Below, one piece after another: positions 50,270 through 61,847 of a DNA stretch of 64,000 nucleotides; position 1 is the stretch's first letter, and each line of letters starts with the position of its first letter. This DNA is from Endomychus coccineus (lineage: Eukaryota > Arthropoda > Insecta > Coleoptera > Endomychidae), in contig OY294070.1 of the NCBI GenBank assembly GCA_958510875.1, positions 41,430,306 to 41,494,305 of the forward strand, written 5' to 3'. The translations under genes and the position numbers were made by a program. The notes under the pieces were generated by a model. It had not been told where the DNA came from. It did no database searches and saw only the letters and a program-made list of their open reading frames with translations.

Positions 50270-51858
50270 ATAGCCGGCTATATAAGAACGAATCTCCGGC
50301 AGGCTGCAGAACCGGATCTAGTCGCACCAAACACACCTGTGGTGTGTCGCAACAGATCTGGTAGAGCAAGCCTGCCCCAAAACACCGAAGTTGATCTTAG
50401 AACTAGGAGAACCCGAATCAATATCAGGGTCTCCGTACGACCACACGAGCTGGTAGAATTGGACATGTTCATTAACGATGAGCTTCCGGAATTCGCCGAC
50501 CTCTGGGAAATCAACGAGGCCGTGTATGGAACCACAAAGCGACTCGTTCCGGAAAGGCGGAACGAGAGACCGCACGCCCAGATAGAGCAAACTGAACGGC
50601 GCCTACACAAAGTCGAGGTCAAAAATCCAGTCGGCCAGGCAGCAAGCGTGTCGAATCCAGTGTGCGATTGAATTTATTTCTAGCGGCAGGGCTTTCAAGA
50701 TTAAGCGTATAGCCGCCCAACTGCGCCGCCATCACGACACACTAAAACGCACAGTGTTGCAGACCATCAAGCAACATTGTGCGGATCGGATTCGAGTCCT
50801 GGGTGTGGTGAAGAGAAATCTGGTAAAACGGGTTAGACGCATCAGGGAGAATTCCTTGTTTGGCGATAGCCCGTCTCGCCTTTTTGAATCTCCACCGCCC
50901 CCGACTGTGGAAGAGGTCGAGCAGTTCTGGAAAGGAGTGTACGAGTCACCGCGTCCAATTCGACTAGATACTCCAGCCCTAGCACACTTCGAAATGTTTT
51001 GCGCCGAACCCTAACTTCCGCAAGCAGAAGTGTGCGAGGAAGTCAGCGAGGATGAGCTCCGACAAGCTCTTGTCGGTACCAAAAACTTTGCTGCTCCCGG
51101 CTCTGACGGCATTAACATATGGTGGTGGAAGAATTTTTCTTCCACTCACCGCGTCTGGCCGGAGTCTTTAACTCTTGGCTGAAAGGGGAGTGGCAAATTC
51201 CAAGCTGGGTTGTCGAGAGGTACACTGTGCTACTTCCAAGGAATGGAGACTTGTCCGATCCCAAGAACTACCGGCCGGTCACTTGTCTCAACACCTGCTA
51301 CAAGTTATTTACACGTATCTTGTATGCTAGGCTGTTGAGATCGATCGGTCCGGTAATTAATAACATTGAAAAAGGCATAGAGGGTTGCCAGAAGAACCTG
51401 GTGATAGATATATCTGTCACTCAGGACTCCATACTCTATAAGCGCAACCTTTCCATGGCCTAGATTGACTACCACAAGGCATTTGATCCAACGACCCATG
51501 AGCTATTATTAAACTTGCACCAATGCCTTGCGATACCAATCCCACTAGTGAGATGCATGGAACATCTGTTGCCACTCTGGAAGACTCGTTCTGCCACCAC
51601 ATCAGGCACACGACGGGTCTTGACAGAATTGGTAACATTCAAGAAGGGTGTTTTCCAAGGAAACTTCTTGAGTCCCCCCTTGCTCACGTCTCACTGCTGC
51701 CGCTCTCCATTGCATCAAGACGGACTCGTGGATATTACTCTGGACCACCAAACGACCGGAAGCATCAGATCACCCATTTATTTTACATTGATGATCTGAA
51801 ACTGTATGCCTCTGGGGAGAAAACCTTCATCAAGCTCTCAACGTGGTTCAGGAATATA
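50270..51858 (+). pseudogene. R2-like LINE reverse transcriptase (broken)
   Basis: Plus-strand non-LTR reverse transcriptase, GC-rich, in several frames. 50754-51014: RIRENSLFGDSPSRLFESPP (pre-RT). 51014-51110: EDELRQALVGTKNFAAPGSD, GI. 51170-51330: FNSWLKGEWQIPSWVVERYT, DPKNYRPVTCLNTCYKLFTR. 51460-51660: IDYHKAFDP, then FKKGVFQGNFLSPPL. 51786-51825: HLFYIDDLKLYASGE, the catalytic box (YIDD in place of YADD/YMDD). The A(S)PGSDGI, CLNTCYKLFTRIL and DDLKLYA motifs fit the R2/NeSL-like group. It is truncated at about 51858, where an inverted repeat A copy starts. Confidence 0.7.
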
Positions 51859-51865
51859 CATTATT

Positions 51866-54206
51866 TTATTTTCAAAACATATTATTTATTGATATTTACA
51901 TAGATGTAAATGAAAGTAATGTTAAACAGCATTTTCTTCATTTGCGTCGTCATTATCGGCAACTTTGATGATACTTAAATTATAAGATTAGATCTAAGCA
52001 TGAAACATACTGTGGAATCAGGTTTGTTCATATATAAAAACAGGCTACTATTACCGATCACACATGATTCAATTATTACTTTTTACTCTACAATAATTAA
52101 AGTATTAGTTGTATTGCAAAAAAAGGTCCATTTAAACATAAAGACGATACTCACTATTATATTTGATGCTGTGATCCAACATTCGAACAATGAAAATAAT
52201 AAACTAGATATAACACAACGTCAATGTGTAGTACACATGCAAAAGTTCTCTCTTATACACATCACTAATGTTATATTCTTATGACAAGAATTGTATTTAC
52301 AATATTTAGAACCTTGCACGTAGATACGATACTAAGTACACAATGTACAATTAATAAATTTAATAAAAATATAGCTTTCGTCTGCAAGAGGACCGAGGAT
52401 TAAGTAAATGAATAACGTCGAGTATCCGACTCAGATATGCACACGTGTGTGAGCGTATATTGAGACTGCCTGACGCCTGACCCAAGTAGTTGCGCAGGCG
52501 TCAGTATACATAATACCTAATATATTGTTATGATTTCATTTCCTTAACAACATAAAATGATAAAATTTGAATTTACCGAACACTAAAATTAGAAAAGATT
52601 AATAAAATATATAAAATATGGAATTAAAAACATTATCAAAAGTTAATTTATAAGTAGTATAAGGTATTAAACAATGTATAACAAAATAAACCAGAATGTA
52701 ATATAGAATAAGAAGTGTAAAAGAAGAAACAGTGAAAGTGGATACGAAAGAGGAAATCATAATTGAAATGATTCCAAGACTATCAGAAGATAGCACAAAT
52801 TATTAAAATATGTTATAGATTTAAGATAGAATTCGAGTTATATAATGTTATAGAAATGTTATTGATATTTTATATTATGTATTAGATTTAAGATTTGGCA
52901 ACTTATTGGCATAAATATTGGAATAATCAAATTAATATGAACCTAATCATAGGTTATCATATACCAAAAGATGTGGAAAAATGTAGGCAATATTGATTTA
53001 AATAGTAGAATGCACCATCACACAATTTGAAAATCTTCAATAATTCAAAATTTATAGAATACTCTATTCTGATTGGTCGAGACAATTTAGATACTTCAAA
53101 TGGTCAACAATTAAAAAGTTATGTCAAAATTCAACAATGACCAAAGCATCCTTGATAAGCAAAGAAAATACTTCATTGGTCAGAAATGACATAAATTGGC
53201 GTGCCTTTGTGGGTTCTATAAAAAGGAAACAGGAAGGTGAACCAGACAGTTAGCATTTACATCCAAGATCCAAAGCATTTTCTGCAGCTCAAGTATAATT
53301 CCATAACCTTAGTTTTTGGTAACATCGGAGAACTCAAGTAGTCTCTGTAGCTTCGACAAGTTAAAGTAACCGAAGCAAGTAAATTATTCCTACGAATCAA
53401 GTAGTGTTCCTGAGTATTCGAACAAAGTTTAAGGTTATAATAACCACAATTAATAAGTAGCATCGTAGAACATCCAGTCTTCGATAGCGTTCCAGTATAT
53501 TATTGAAGAAGTTTTATATCTTAAAAGAATAAAACAAGTTAACAGTTTATTATCAACAGTTCCTGTATTATAAAGAAGTTCAACGTAGTTTACCTGTGTG
53601 GTGTAATAATAGCAGAGTATTGTTTAAAGTGAATATTCAAATAACCAAGAAAACATAAACTCAATAACATTGCCAACATTAGTTCTCATATTATTGGATA
53701 TAAACTAAAAGTAAGTTTATTTATAATATCCTCATTGTATCGTTATTTGTATATCTGAGTGAAACATTGTCGTTTGTAAACAAGAATTAATAATAAGTAG
53801 TTTTGAGGTTAAACATAGAAATTTTAGAACATAAAATATAAAATCTGTAACCTGAGATATAACATAGAGTCATTAATATTTAAATATAGAAACTTTTAAC
53901 ATTCAAACGAAATATTGTGTTTAATTCCATATAATATGAAAAGATCATTTTTATTCAAATCAATCAAAACAAATCAAACATATAAAATATAAATTCAAAA
54001 CATTCAAATCAAAACAAAATAAAAAGCTAGCCGGAATAACATTAAAATAAAAATTAAATTAAAAGTAGAATACAAAATTCATAATTAATTAATAAACTCA
54101 TTAGAGTTTAGTTAATAATATACAGCGTGACGGCACGTGACGGACTCACGGTTTTACACCCCATCAGAAATAGCTCTACGCGTCAAATGAAGTTTTCACT
54201 TCAAAA
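51866..54206 (-). mobile_element. Repeat A, copy 3 (inverted), split by a solo gypsy LTR
   Basis: Inverted copy in two parts, 51866-52525 and 54118-54206. Joining them across the LTR recreates the AT run and flanking sequence of copies 1 and 2 (CATAATACCTAATATAT joined to ACAGCGTGACG on the plus strand). It ends GAAGTTTTCACTTC, the same terminus as the start of copy 1. Confidence 0.75.
52526..54117. mobile_element. Solo LTR of the Ty3/gypsy family (1592 bp)
   Basis: Recognisably the same LTR as at 35034 and 41305 (start TGTTATGATTTCATTTC, end AGTTTAGTTAATA, internal TTTATTATCAACAGTTCCTG), but clearly diverged. It has the 4-bp target duplication ATAT (52522-52525; 54118-54121). No internal gag or pol, so it is a solo LTR from LTR-LTR recombination. 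Confidence 0.85.
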
Positions 54207-54496
54207 AAAAAGGAAAAGATATACTTGAATTTATATGAAGATACATTCTGTTCTGTTCTACAGAAGATTAATAATCAATAGTTCAGTTACATAAATAATG
54301 AAATTCAACGGTTAAGCAATGATATCAAAATTACAGAATGACACAAATGAATTGAATACAACCTTAATTATTGAGTGTGCGGATCTCGTTTATATCGATG
54401 AAACGGTGACTGGCATAGGCTTCAATTCGCAGTCCTGGTCGATATTCAACTGCACGATATAATCTTCAAAATCCAAATCCAGGATGAATGTAATAT
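54207..54496. other. Unassigned spacer between two repeat A fragments
   Basis: About 290 bp. On the minus strand a short frame reads LDLDFEDYIVQLNIDQDCEL (about 54480-54400); it is not assignable and carries no clear splice sites. Confidence 0.35.
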
Positions 54497-54561
54497 TCCG
54501 ATTGAGAGCCTGACCCGAGCAGTTGCGCACACAGCAGTATAGGTACATAATACCTAATATA

Positions 54562-56719
54562 CAAGATGTTCCATCTCAGACGAGCCATCCCGTATATTTC
54601 TTATCCCATAGTGAGTGGAAAAATCTCCCGAAACACGTCGAATGATTTTGTTTGGGGGACATCTTTTGATGTATATTTGAGGCTTGAACGAGCAACCCCC
54701 TAATAGGGGGCGCTTCAACCCCTCAAAATTGAATAGGGGAGAGGGGTTGAGTGATACGTCATTTGAAAGGTCTTGGAAGCCTCTTTACAACGGTGAATGA
54801 AAAACGTAAATTTGATGATCCGTTTTCGCCAAAAATTAATTTTGTTGCTCGAATGCGCCACCTTGAATATTTTGGTTATTTGTACAATGTACAAGCTCAT
54901 TTTTATTAAGCCTTTTTTACAAACTTAAACAATCTTCAAAAAATCACATTCGTAAAAAAATTGAATTGTGTTGTCATGCTTACAATGAAAAAAATTAAAT
55001 CTGCGTGTTTAAATCAAATGTTCAAATTGTCCTCCATTGACTTCCATACAATAATACATTCTCTCAAACTAATAAATAAAAAACAGCAAAACATTTCCTT
55101 ATGTTGCCTTCATTTTTTGTTCTTAGAAGGTGTTTATCTAGTTTTAACGTTTCTTCAATCATTTCATGATTTTAATCAATCTGTTGAGTTACTACTTTGC
55201 TAATTTATTTAAAATTTCAAAAAATATGGTGTACACATTGCAAGAGCGTGTTGAGCTGGTTAGCCTTTATTACCAAAATCAAAATTATGCCCGAGCGGCT
55301 GCAAGGATATTTAATGAAAACCACCCTGAACGTAGCGTTCGTCATAAGTACGTAATGGAATTGATTTCAAAATTTGTGGAGACGGGTTCAGTAATGGATA
55401 AAAAAAAGGGCACCCATTGGAATTGTTAATGATGAAGGAGCAGCAGACATGTCCAACTTATGCCAAACACGCAATCTGTACGACAACTTTCTGCAGCTTC
55501 CGGTATTAGCCAATCTAACGTCTTCAGAATTTTACATAAACACAAGTTCCATCCGTACAGAATTAAATTAATTCAGGAATTAAATGATGATGATTGGGAT
55601 CGAAGGCAAGAGTTTTGCGAAATTATGGTCGAGCGTATCAACAATAACCCAAATTTCTTGTACAACGTTTGCTTTTCTGACGAATGCACTTTTTTACTTA
55701 ATGGAGAGGTTAACCGGCATAACTGTAGAATTTCGAGCGATACAAATCCTCACGTATTTCGAGAAGCTTACTCTCAACATCGGGAAAAGCTAAACGTTTG
55801 GGTAGGAATTTTGGGAGACCACCTAATTGGATCTCTGTTTATTCCTGGTAATTTAAATGGCGAAATTTATCTTGAAATGTTGGATAATGCGATTGATCCG
55901 ATAATAACTGAACAATTAGAAAACGATCCTCTACTACTTGAACAACAATTGCATTTCCAACAAGACGGAGCTCCTCCTCACTACGCCGCACCAGTTCGCC
56001 AATACCTCAATTTGCAATACCCCGGTCGTTGGATTGGAAGAAGAGGTCCTATGGAGTGGCCTGCCCAATCTCCTGACCTGAACCCTCTGGACTTCTTCTT
56101 GTGAGGACATCTTAAGTCCAAGATTTTTGTGACTCAGCCTGAAAATTTGGACGAACTACGCCAACGAATTGTAAATGCGTGTCGTCAAATAACTCCAATT
56201 ATGCTGAACCATGTTAGAGACGGTTTTCAGTCAAGATTGTATTATTGTATGGAAGTCAATGGAGGACAATTTGAACATTTGATTTAAACACGCAGATTTA
56301 ATTTTTTTCATTGTAAGCATGACAACACAATTCAATTTTTTTACGAATGTGTTTTTTTTAAGATTATTTAAGTTTGTAAAAAAGGCTTAATAAAAATGAG
56401 CTTGTACATTGTACAAATAACCAAAATATTCAAGGTGGCGCATTCGAGCAACAAAATTAATTCTTGGCGAAAACGGTTCATCAAATTTACGTTTTTCATA
56501 CACCGTTGTAAAGAGGCTTCCAATACCTTTCAAATGCCGTATCACTCAACCCCTCTCCCCTATTCAATTTTAGGGGTTTAAGCGCCCCCTATTAGGGGGT
56601 TGCTCGTTCAAGCCTCAAATATACATCAAAAGATGTCCCCCAAACAAAATCATTCGACATGTTTCGGGAGATTTTTCTACTCACTATACGGGGTGGCTCG
56701 TCTGAGATGGAACATCCTG
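54562..56719 (+). mobile_element. Mariner with long inverted arms, copy 2 (2.16 kb)
   Basis: Terminal repeats CAAGATGTTCCATCTCAGAC (left) and GTCTGAGATGGAACATCCTG (right), flanked by TA (54560-54561; 56720-56721). The arms are about 480 bp long and the inner ends include the reverse complement of the transposase 3' end. Inverted relative to copy 1 (43239-45333), with the GD_N-like coding exons 2-4 between them. Confidence 0.9.
55226..56287 (+). pseudogene. Mariner transposase, copy 2 (nearly complete)
   Basis: Starts ATG 55226 (MVYTLQERVELVSLYYQNQN, a DUF4817-type helix-turn-helix), stop TAA at 56285-56287. Motifs: AASGISQSNVFRILHKHKFH, YNVCFSDECTFLLNG (first D), LHFQQDGAPPHYAAPVRQYL (second D), EWPAQSPDLNPLDFFL (third D); I count 41 residues between the second and third catalytic D, as in the 8003 element. 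Defects: a frame break in an A-run (55396-55406), a small deletion around 55445 and TGA (56102-56104) where W is expected in FFLWGHL. Length would be about 350 residues. Confidence 0.85.
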
Positions 56720-57435
56720 TATAAAGCTACAGCGTGTTGGCACGTGACGCACACATGGTTTTACCCCCATCTGAAATAGCTCAACGCGCCTAAAGAAGTT
56801 TTCATTTCAAAAAAACTATGTTGGGAAATATTTTTCAAATCTAACACCTTTAATACCTAAAGATAAACAAACCCCTTGTTTTAATTATAACGATCAATCC
56901 GATTACAAAATGTTAATATTTCAACTAAGAAACCAATTGTTATAAAAGATCTATTCTGGAGATGATTTACATAAAACGTGACTCGAAGTCTGGAAATCAT
57001 AGAGCAGACGTTTAATCATTAAGTCAGATTTATACTAATTTAATTAATCAGAACCCCACATGCGTCTGTATAATGTTAAAAGTATTTTAGGTAGAATGCT
57101 CAAATAGCAATATTACTTATAAGGTCTGACAACCTTTTTCTATTACCTCATAAATCTTTAACATCTGGTCCAAAAGTGGATACTTGAGCGTTATATTTTT
57201 TGGTTTCAGTATTATTCAAACATTGCTCGAAATGACTTCGAATTTTAAAAGAAAATTGCTTAGCAGTGGCTTCATGATACATCTTCATATACTTAACATT
57301 GATGTGTTACAATTTCGATTACTCGTGTTTCTGTTCGTTTTTGCGACATGGGCATTTTTAGTTGAAATTTGTGCGAAAAGGACGCTTTGTTTTGATAGAA
57401 TAAGTTTTAAGAAATCCTGTTTTAGACATTGATAC

Positions 57436-57477
57436 GTCTTCTGATGATGGTCGTGAGACCAAAACGTACGTAAAGAC
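57436..57477 (+). ncRNA. Hammerhead ribozyme copy in PLE2 (one core mutation)
   Basis: GUCUU, CUGAUGA, GGUC-GUGA-GACC, then AAAAC instead of GAAAC, loop GUAC, GUA, AAGAC. Stems I, II and III are intact; the conserved G12 has become A, which should abolish cleavage. Confidence 0.7.
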
Positions 57478-57512
57478 GAACATAATAAACATACGTGTTA
57501 GTATGACCTATT

Positions 57513-57822
57513 GGGGCCAGGTAGCTCAGTGATAGAAGCATCGATCTTCTAATCACTGTGGCTGCCGGTCGCGGGTTCGAATCCAGCGACTGCGGAATTT
57601 TTCCGATGGCCCGAGAAAGTGATGCTGCGGCAAGCCCAATAGTCATCGTGACTGCCCTGGTTGCAGGATCGAGCATGCCACACGAGGTGGAGTGTTTAGT
57701 GGGTATATCTGAGGTGATTAAGTTCGGGATTCGGGGACTCCCACGCTACATTATGGGATGTTACAGGACCATAAGGTGCCCATAAAGGGTTTCAACCACC
57801 TCGCATCCAAAAAAAAAAAATT
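57513..57822 (+). mobile_element. tRNA-derived SINE inserted in PLE2
   Basis: About 300 bp starting GGGGCCAGGTAGCTCAGTGA. It has an RNA polymerase III A box (TAGCTCAGTGA, 57522-57532) and B box (GGTTCGAATCC, 57574-57584), a unique body and an A-tail of 12 (57809-57820). It is flanked by ACCTATT (57506-57512 and 57823-57829), a 7-bp target duplication. The head resembles a tRNA with an imperfect anticodon arm, so it is not a functional tRNA gene. Confidence 0.85.
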
Positions 57823-58122
57823 ACCTATTTCCCTAGAATTTATATATACTTCATACCTGGGTCCGGAATCATTATTAATTGTAACGTATTTGAATTTTGT
57901 AAACCATTTTTCGGATACTTACTTAACCTAGAAAACAAAACGATATATAGAACTCTGACTCACTACATACTAGTAAAAGTAAGAAAACGAAACAGACCTT
58001 CCAACAAACTAAAAATATTACAAAAACAAAAATTGATACGAAATTAAAATCTATTCATCATGTAATATAACAAAAAATTATAATTCTCAAATTACAAATT
58101 TATTCTTATAACAGAATTATTA

Positions 58123-58421
58123 TTAGCAACGTTCAAACACTTTATACAAATTAGGCAAATTAGCAATTTCTAATATGGCAGCATTTTCTGTGAATTGTTT
58201 CGGTGGTATGAAATACTCCTTGATTGCAGTATAGAAAATATGTTCAATTATCCATTTCCAGTTATTATTTTCGAAACAAGACATTTCGGTAATTTGAGAA
58301 TAGAAAGATGCCGTTTCTCTAGCGAAACTTTCAAAGCATTCCTTTTCTGAGTCCCAATTGACGTCTGTAGCCAATCTCAGAATGTACATCGGAAGTCCCG
58401 ATACTTCAGGAGTATAATTAT
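58123..58421 (-). CDS. Mlh1: DNA mismatch repair protein Mlh1, last coding exon
   Basis: Minus-strand exon whose translation is the MLH1 C-terminus: [60 protein letters not shown], ending [13 protein letters not shown], the invariant eukaryotic MLH1 terminus (the FERC end is the end of the endonuclease-associated C-terminal domain that binds PMS2/PMS1). Acceptor CATTTTGCAG just before 58421; the first codon is completed by a G from the previous exon (phase 2). Stop TAA at 58123-58125, followed by AATAAA (58099-58104, minus strand). The upstream exons were not found in this window; a LINE occupies 58566-61345 in the intron. Confidence 0.95.
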
Positions 58422-58565
58422 CTGCAAAATGATAACAAACTTAGTCCAGACAAATATTAAAATACAAACTCGATATAATGGTGCTTTCATATCGGACGAA
58501 CGCAACGAATAACGACAGTGAGAATGCAGTTTGTATTGTGCTAAACATCTAGATCACAAGCCCGA

Positions 58566-61345
58566 ATGTAATGTAATGTAATGTTTATTTCCTGAAATTA
58601 AATACAATACAATACAACAGTTGATATTACAATAAACAAGGGAGATATCCACCTAAGTAAAAACTTGTTGGTGGTTTTTGACATAATAAAATAATAACAA
58701 TAAAGTAATAACAATATTAAGAAGCGAGTATGATAATATAACAATAATTTAACTTTCAATGATGGAATGGATTTTCTTCCTTTTAACCTGAAATATATAT
58801 TGCTTGAGGTATTTCTTGAATAGCTTTCCATTTTTAATTTCGATTATGTTCTGCGGTAAGGTGTTGAAAATTTTTGGAGCTAAGTAATCTAAACTTCGCT
58901 GGCCTTTTTGTGTTGCCCGAAAGGGTACTTGGTAAAAGTTTTGATTTAAACGGGTATTATAGGAATGGGAAACCAATTTTGTGCTATCCGTTCTAGAGTG
59001 TGTCCTAATGGCAACTTTCGAATAAAACAATTGTCTAATGTCGAGAATACGTAGTTCTCTAAATAATCTGTCCGAAGGATATCTAGTTGGCTTGCGAAAT
59101 AACATTTTTAAGATCCGCTTTTGCAAAGTACTGAGGTCACGTACTTGGGTTTTGTATATGCTTCCCCAGGCAGTTATTGCATATGTTAAATGACTTTCGA
59201 CCAGTGCGAAGTAGAACGTTTTCAAGTCCTTTCTTTCAAAAATGTCTCTGATATAACGTAGTTTGTATAAGAGGTATCTTAATCTTCTTATCAATGTAGC
59301 CATATGTTTGTTCCATCGTGAATGTTGATCGATCGTTAGTCCGAGGTATGTGATTTTGGTTACAGATCTGATAGCTAAGTCAATATTAATTATTAATTTT
59401 TAATATGTCGAAGACGGGTAGTTTATCTTTATAACAGGCGAAGGGTAAGTAAACTATTTTGCTGATGTTAAGCGTAAGTAGGTTATGTTTATAACAATCA
59501 ATTATAATTTTCATATCATTCTCTATTTTATTTTTTAGATTTACCCAGGAAACATCTTCATAAAAAACGGCATTATCGTCAGCGAATGCAGTGATATCAC
59601 CCTCAGTTTCCAATTCAAGTAAGTCGTTAATAAAAATCAAGAATAAAATTGGTCCAAGAACTGTTCCTTGGGGAACTCCACAATCAATTGTCTTAAAAGC
59701 GCTCTTTTCACTATTGATCAGTACACATTGTTTTCTGTCTCGAAGATTGCTCTTCATCAGATCAAGAACAATGCCTCTAATACCGATCATCTCCATTTTC
59801 TTTAATAATAAATCGTGGGATACCGTATCAAAGGCTTTTCTTATGTCGATGAATACACATGTAGATTTTTTTCCAGTGTCTAGACTGTTATAGATCTTGG
59901 GTATCAAGTTATTAATGGCATCTTCGGTGCTGTGACCTTCTTTGAAACCGTACTGTTTGGTCGATAGAAGCCTGTTTATGGTTAAGTAAGAGGTCAGTCT
60001 TTTCTTTATAATTTTCTCAAATATTTTAGATATGTTTGATATTAGCGAGATTGGCCTGTAATTCTCTATCTCTAAATTATCCCCTTTTTTGAAAATTGGT
60101 TTAACCATAGCATTTTTGAATTGAGTAGGACACTGTCCCTTTTCCATTATGTTGTTTATTATAAAAGTTAATGGAGCAGAAATTTCGCTACACACATGTT
60201 TTAGCACATCAACAGAGATACCGTCCAGTCCATTAGCTGTCCCTTTCTTTAATGAATGTATTACGTGTGTCACTTCATTTATGTCCGTTGGAAATAAGAA
60301 CATCGTATGTGATGAGTGTCTTATATGGTCGGGATGGAAGACTTGATTTTGGTCCTTGTTTGCTAATTCACGTAGAAAATATCTGCATAATAATTGCTAA
60401 ATTCATTTGCAATATCTCTGCTATTATAAATACACTGTCCGTCTTTATTTTTAATGCAATGGATTTCTTTGATATCTTTACTGCTGCCCGTACTTAAGTT
60501 TAGAATGTTCCAAAGATTTTTCGTGTTATTCGCGTCTTTTTCCAGGAGTTTTTGATAAAATTTTGTTTTAGTTGTTTTTATTAAATTATTTATAGTATTT
60601 CTGTAATATTTGTATCGAATATTTAAGTTTATATCGTTAGGATTTTTGAGTAGTTGTTGCCTAAGTTTATTTTTTATATTGATTGAATTAATCAGCCCTT
60701 GAGTCATCCAACATTTCTTTTTCACGATGGGCTTTATTTTGACATGTGAGGAACATTTTTCGATTTTGTCTTGTAGTGTATGTAAGAAGTAGTCAGCTAG
60801 AAGATCGGTGTTTTCCATTTCATATAAAGTGTTCCATGATGTTGAATGAAGTTCCTGTAGAAGATTAGTTTTATTCAGTATTTTTTTAAATTGTGTTACT
60901 GGCACCTGAGTAGGTTTTCGTTTATTTGGGTATATTATTTGTAAGCCCGAAAGAGAGTGGTCAGTTATGTCGTACTGAACAACAAATGGTAAGATGAAAT
61001 CTATATTTATTGATTTTGTTTTAGCAAATATGTGATCAATGCAAGCATTTTCCCGCGTTGGTTTGTTAATAGTTGATAAGAACCCTTTTTCGGCCATCAA
61101 GTTCAAATATTCATTAGTATAATTATTATCATTTGTTAATATATTAAAATTTATATCGCCAATTAAAAGTGTATATTCAGTTTGGTCTAGCTTTTGATCT
61201 TCTAGCAACATATTTAAATCATCGATGAAGGCTTGTTTGTCGGATTCTGGATTAAATTCTTTAACAATTGTTTCTGAGCGATAGGAGTAAGAAATATCAA
61301 TTAACAGAGGAATAAGATATGAATCCAAGCACATAAATTGTCAAG
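58566..61345 (-). pseudogene. Jockey/CR1-like LINE, near-complete ORF2 (two frameshifts)
   Basis: Minus-strand LINE, truncated at its 5' end at about 61345. Frame 61334-60363: C-terminal part of the endonuclease (LLIGDINFNILTND, INKPTRENACIDHIF, DITDHSLSGLQ), linker NNTKNLWNILN. Frame 60303-59386: reverse transcriptase with KKGTANGLDGISVDVLKHV, PIFKKGDNLEIENYRPISLI, FIDIRKAFDTVSH, GVPQGTVLGPILFLIFINDL and FADDNAVF (about 59590-59571), all catalytic Asp intact. Frame 59303-58749: C-terminal end with LVESHLTYAITAWGS. The two frame changes (about 60360-60310 and 59386-59303) look like simple indels. The 3' end has a TAATG-type repeat tail (58567-58582). The least decayed LINE in the window; it sits in the last intron of Mlh1. 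Confidence 0.85.
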
Positions 61346-61847
61346 ACATAGTTTTTATCAACTAACAGTGCCAATTGAAAGGAACCTGGCCATTTCATAC
61401 CATCAGTAGACGCACACGGCACCACCACCCCTCCACCCAAACCGCAACCCATCCAAACGACCCCCGCCGAGACGCGTCCACCATCAAAGACACATGCAAA
61501 CAGTTTTACAGGTATGCACCATAAATAACTCTACTACCGTAGAATGAAATGTCTTATGAAGGGACCAACACTGTCATGGCCGGCTAAAGTATTTCGCTTC
61601 CAAAACACGGGAGGGCGCGTCAAGCGTCCGAAATTAATAGAAATTATAATGCGCACGCGATTGTTTTTGGTGTTCAATAGTAGCCATGTTTAATTCATTT
61701 GTGGATTTTGTTTCCATACGACTTGTTGCTTGCTATCAAACACGCTATTTCTACAATATTATATATATTATACATATAGCTAATCATGTACAGGTAAACT
61801 ATAGGTGTATGAAAATAATTGAATTTCTCTCATTGACACTCTTTCAG
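61346..61847. other. Unassigned spacer before the P-element exon
   Basis: About 500 bp. It contains a GC-rich, Pro/Thr/His-codon-rich stretch (61400-61500) of unknown origin; no gene called. An open frame starting at 61686 only reaches P-element homology after the acceptor at 61847. Confidence 0.4.

Larger units (their letters stand above)
54497..56812 (-). mobile_element. Repeat A, copy 4 fragment (inverted), split by a mariner
   Basis: Two pieces, 54497-54561 and 56720-56812, on either side of the long-arm mariner. The break is again in the AT run (ACCTAATATA joined to AAGCTACAGCGTG), the same site as the LTR insertion in copy 3. Confidence 0.7.
56815..57860 (+). pseudogene. Penelope-like element PLE2, plus-strand 3' part with SINE insertion
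   Basis: C-terminal remnant of the same family as 16620-17580: GKYFSNLTPLIPKDKQTP equivalent at 56820-56875, then NQSDYKMLIFQLRNQLL (about 56900-56950), and the 3' untranslated end with hammerhead (57436-57477). It ends at about 57860 with CTATTTCCCTAGAATTTATATATA, the same terminus as the 7385-7755 pair. A SINE splits the last 40 bp. Confidence 0.75.

Noticed and set aside
54380..54496. A small host exon encoding LDLDFEDYIVQLNIDQD
   Set aside because: No splice acceptor or recognisable domain, and it lies between two repeat A fragments.
57513..57590. A tRNA gene
   Set aside because: A and B boxes are present but the anticodon stem does not pair, and the sequence continues into a SINE body with A-tail.
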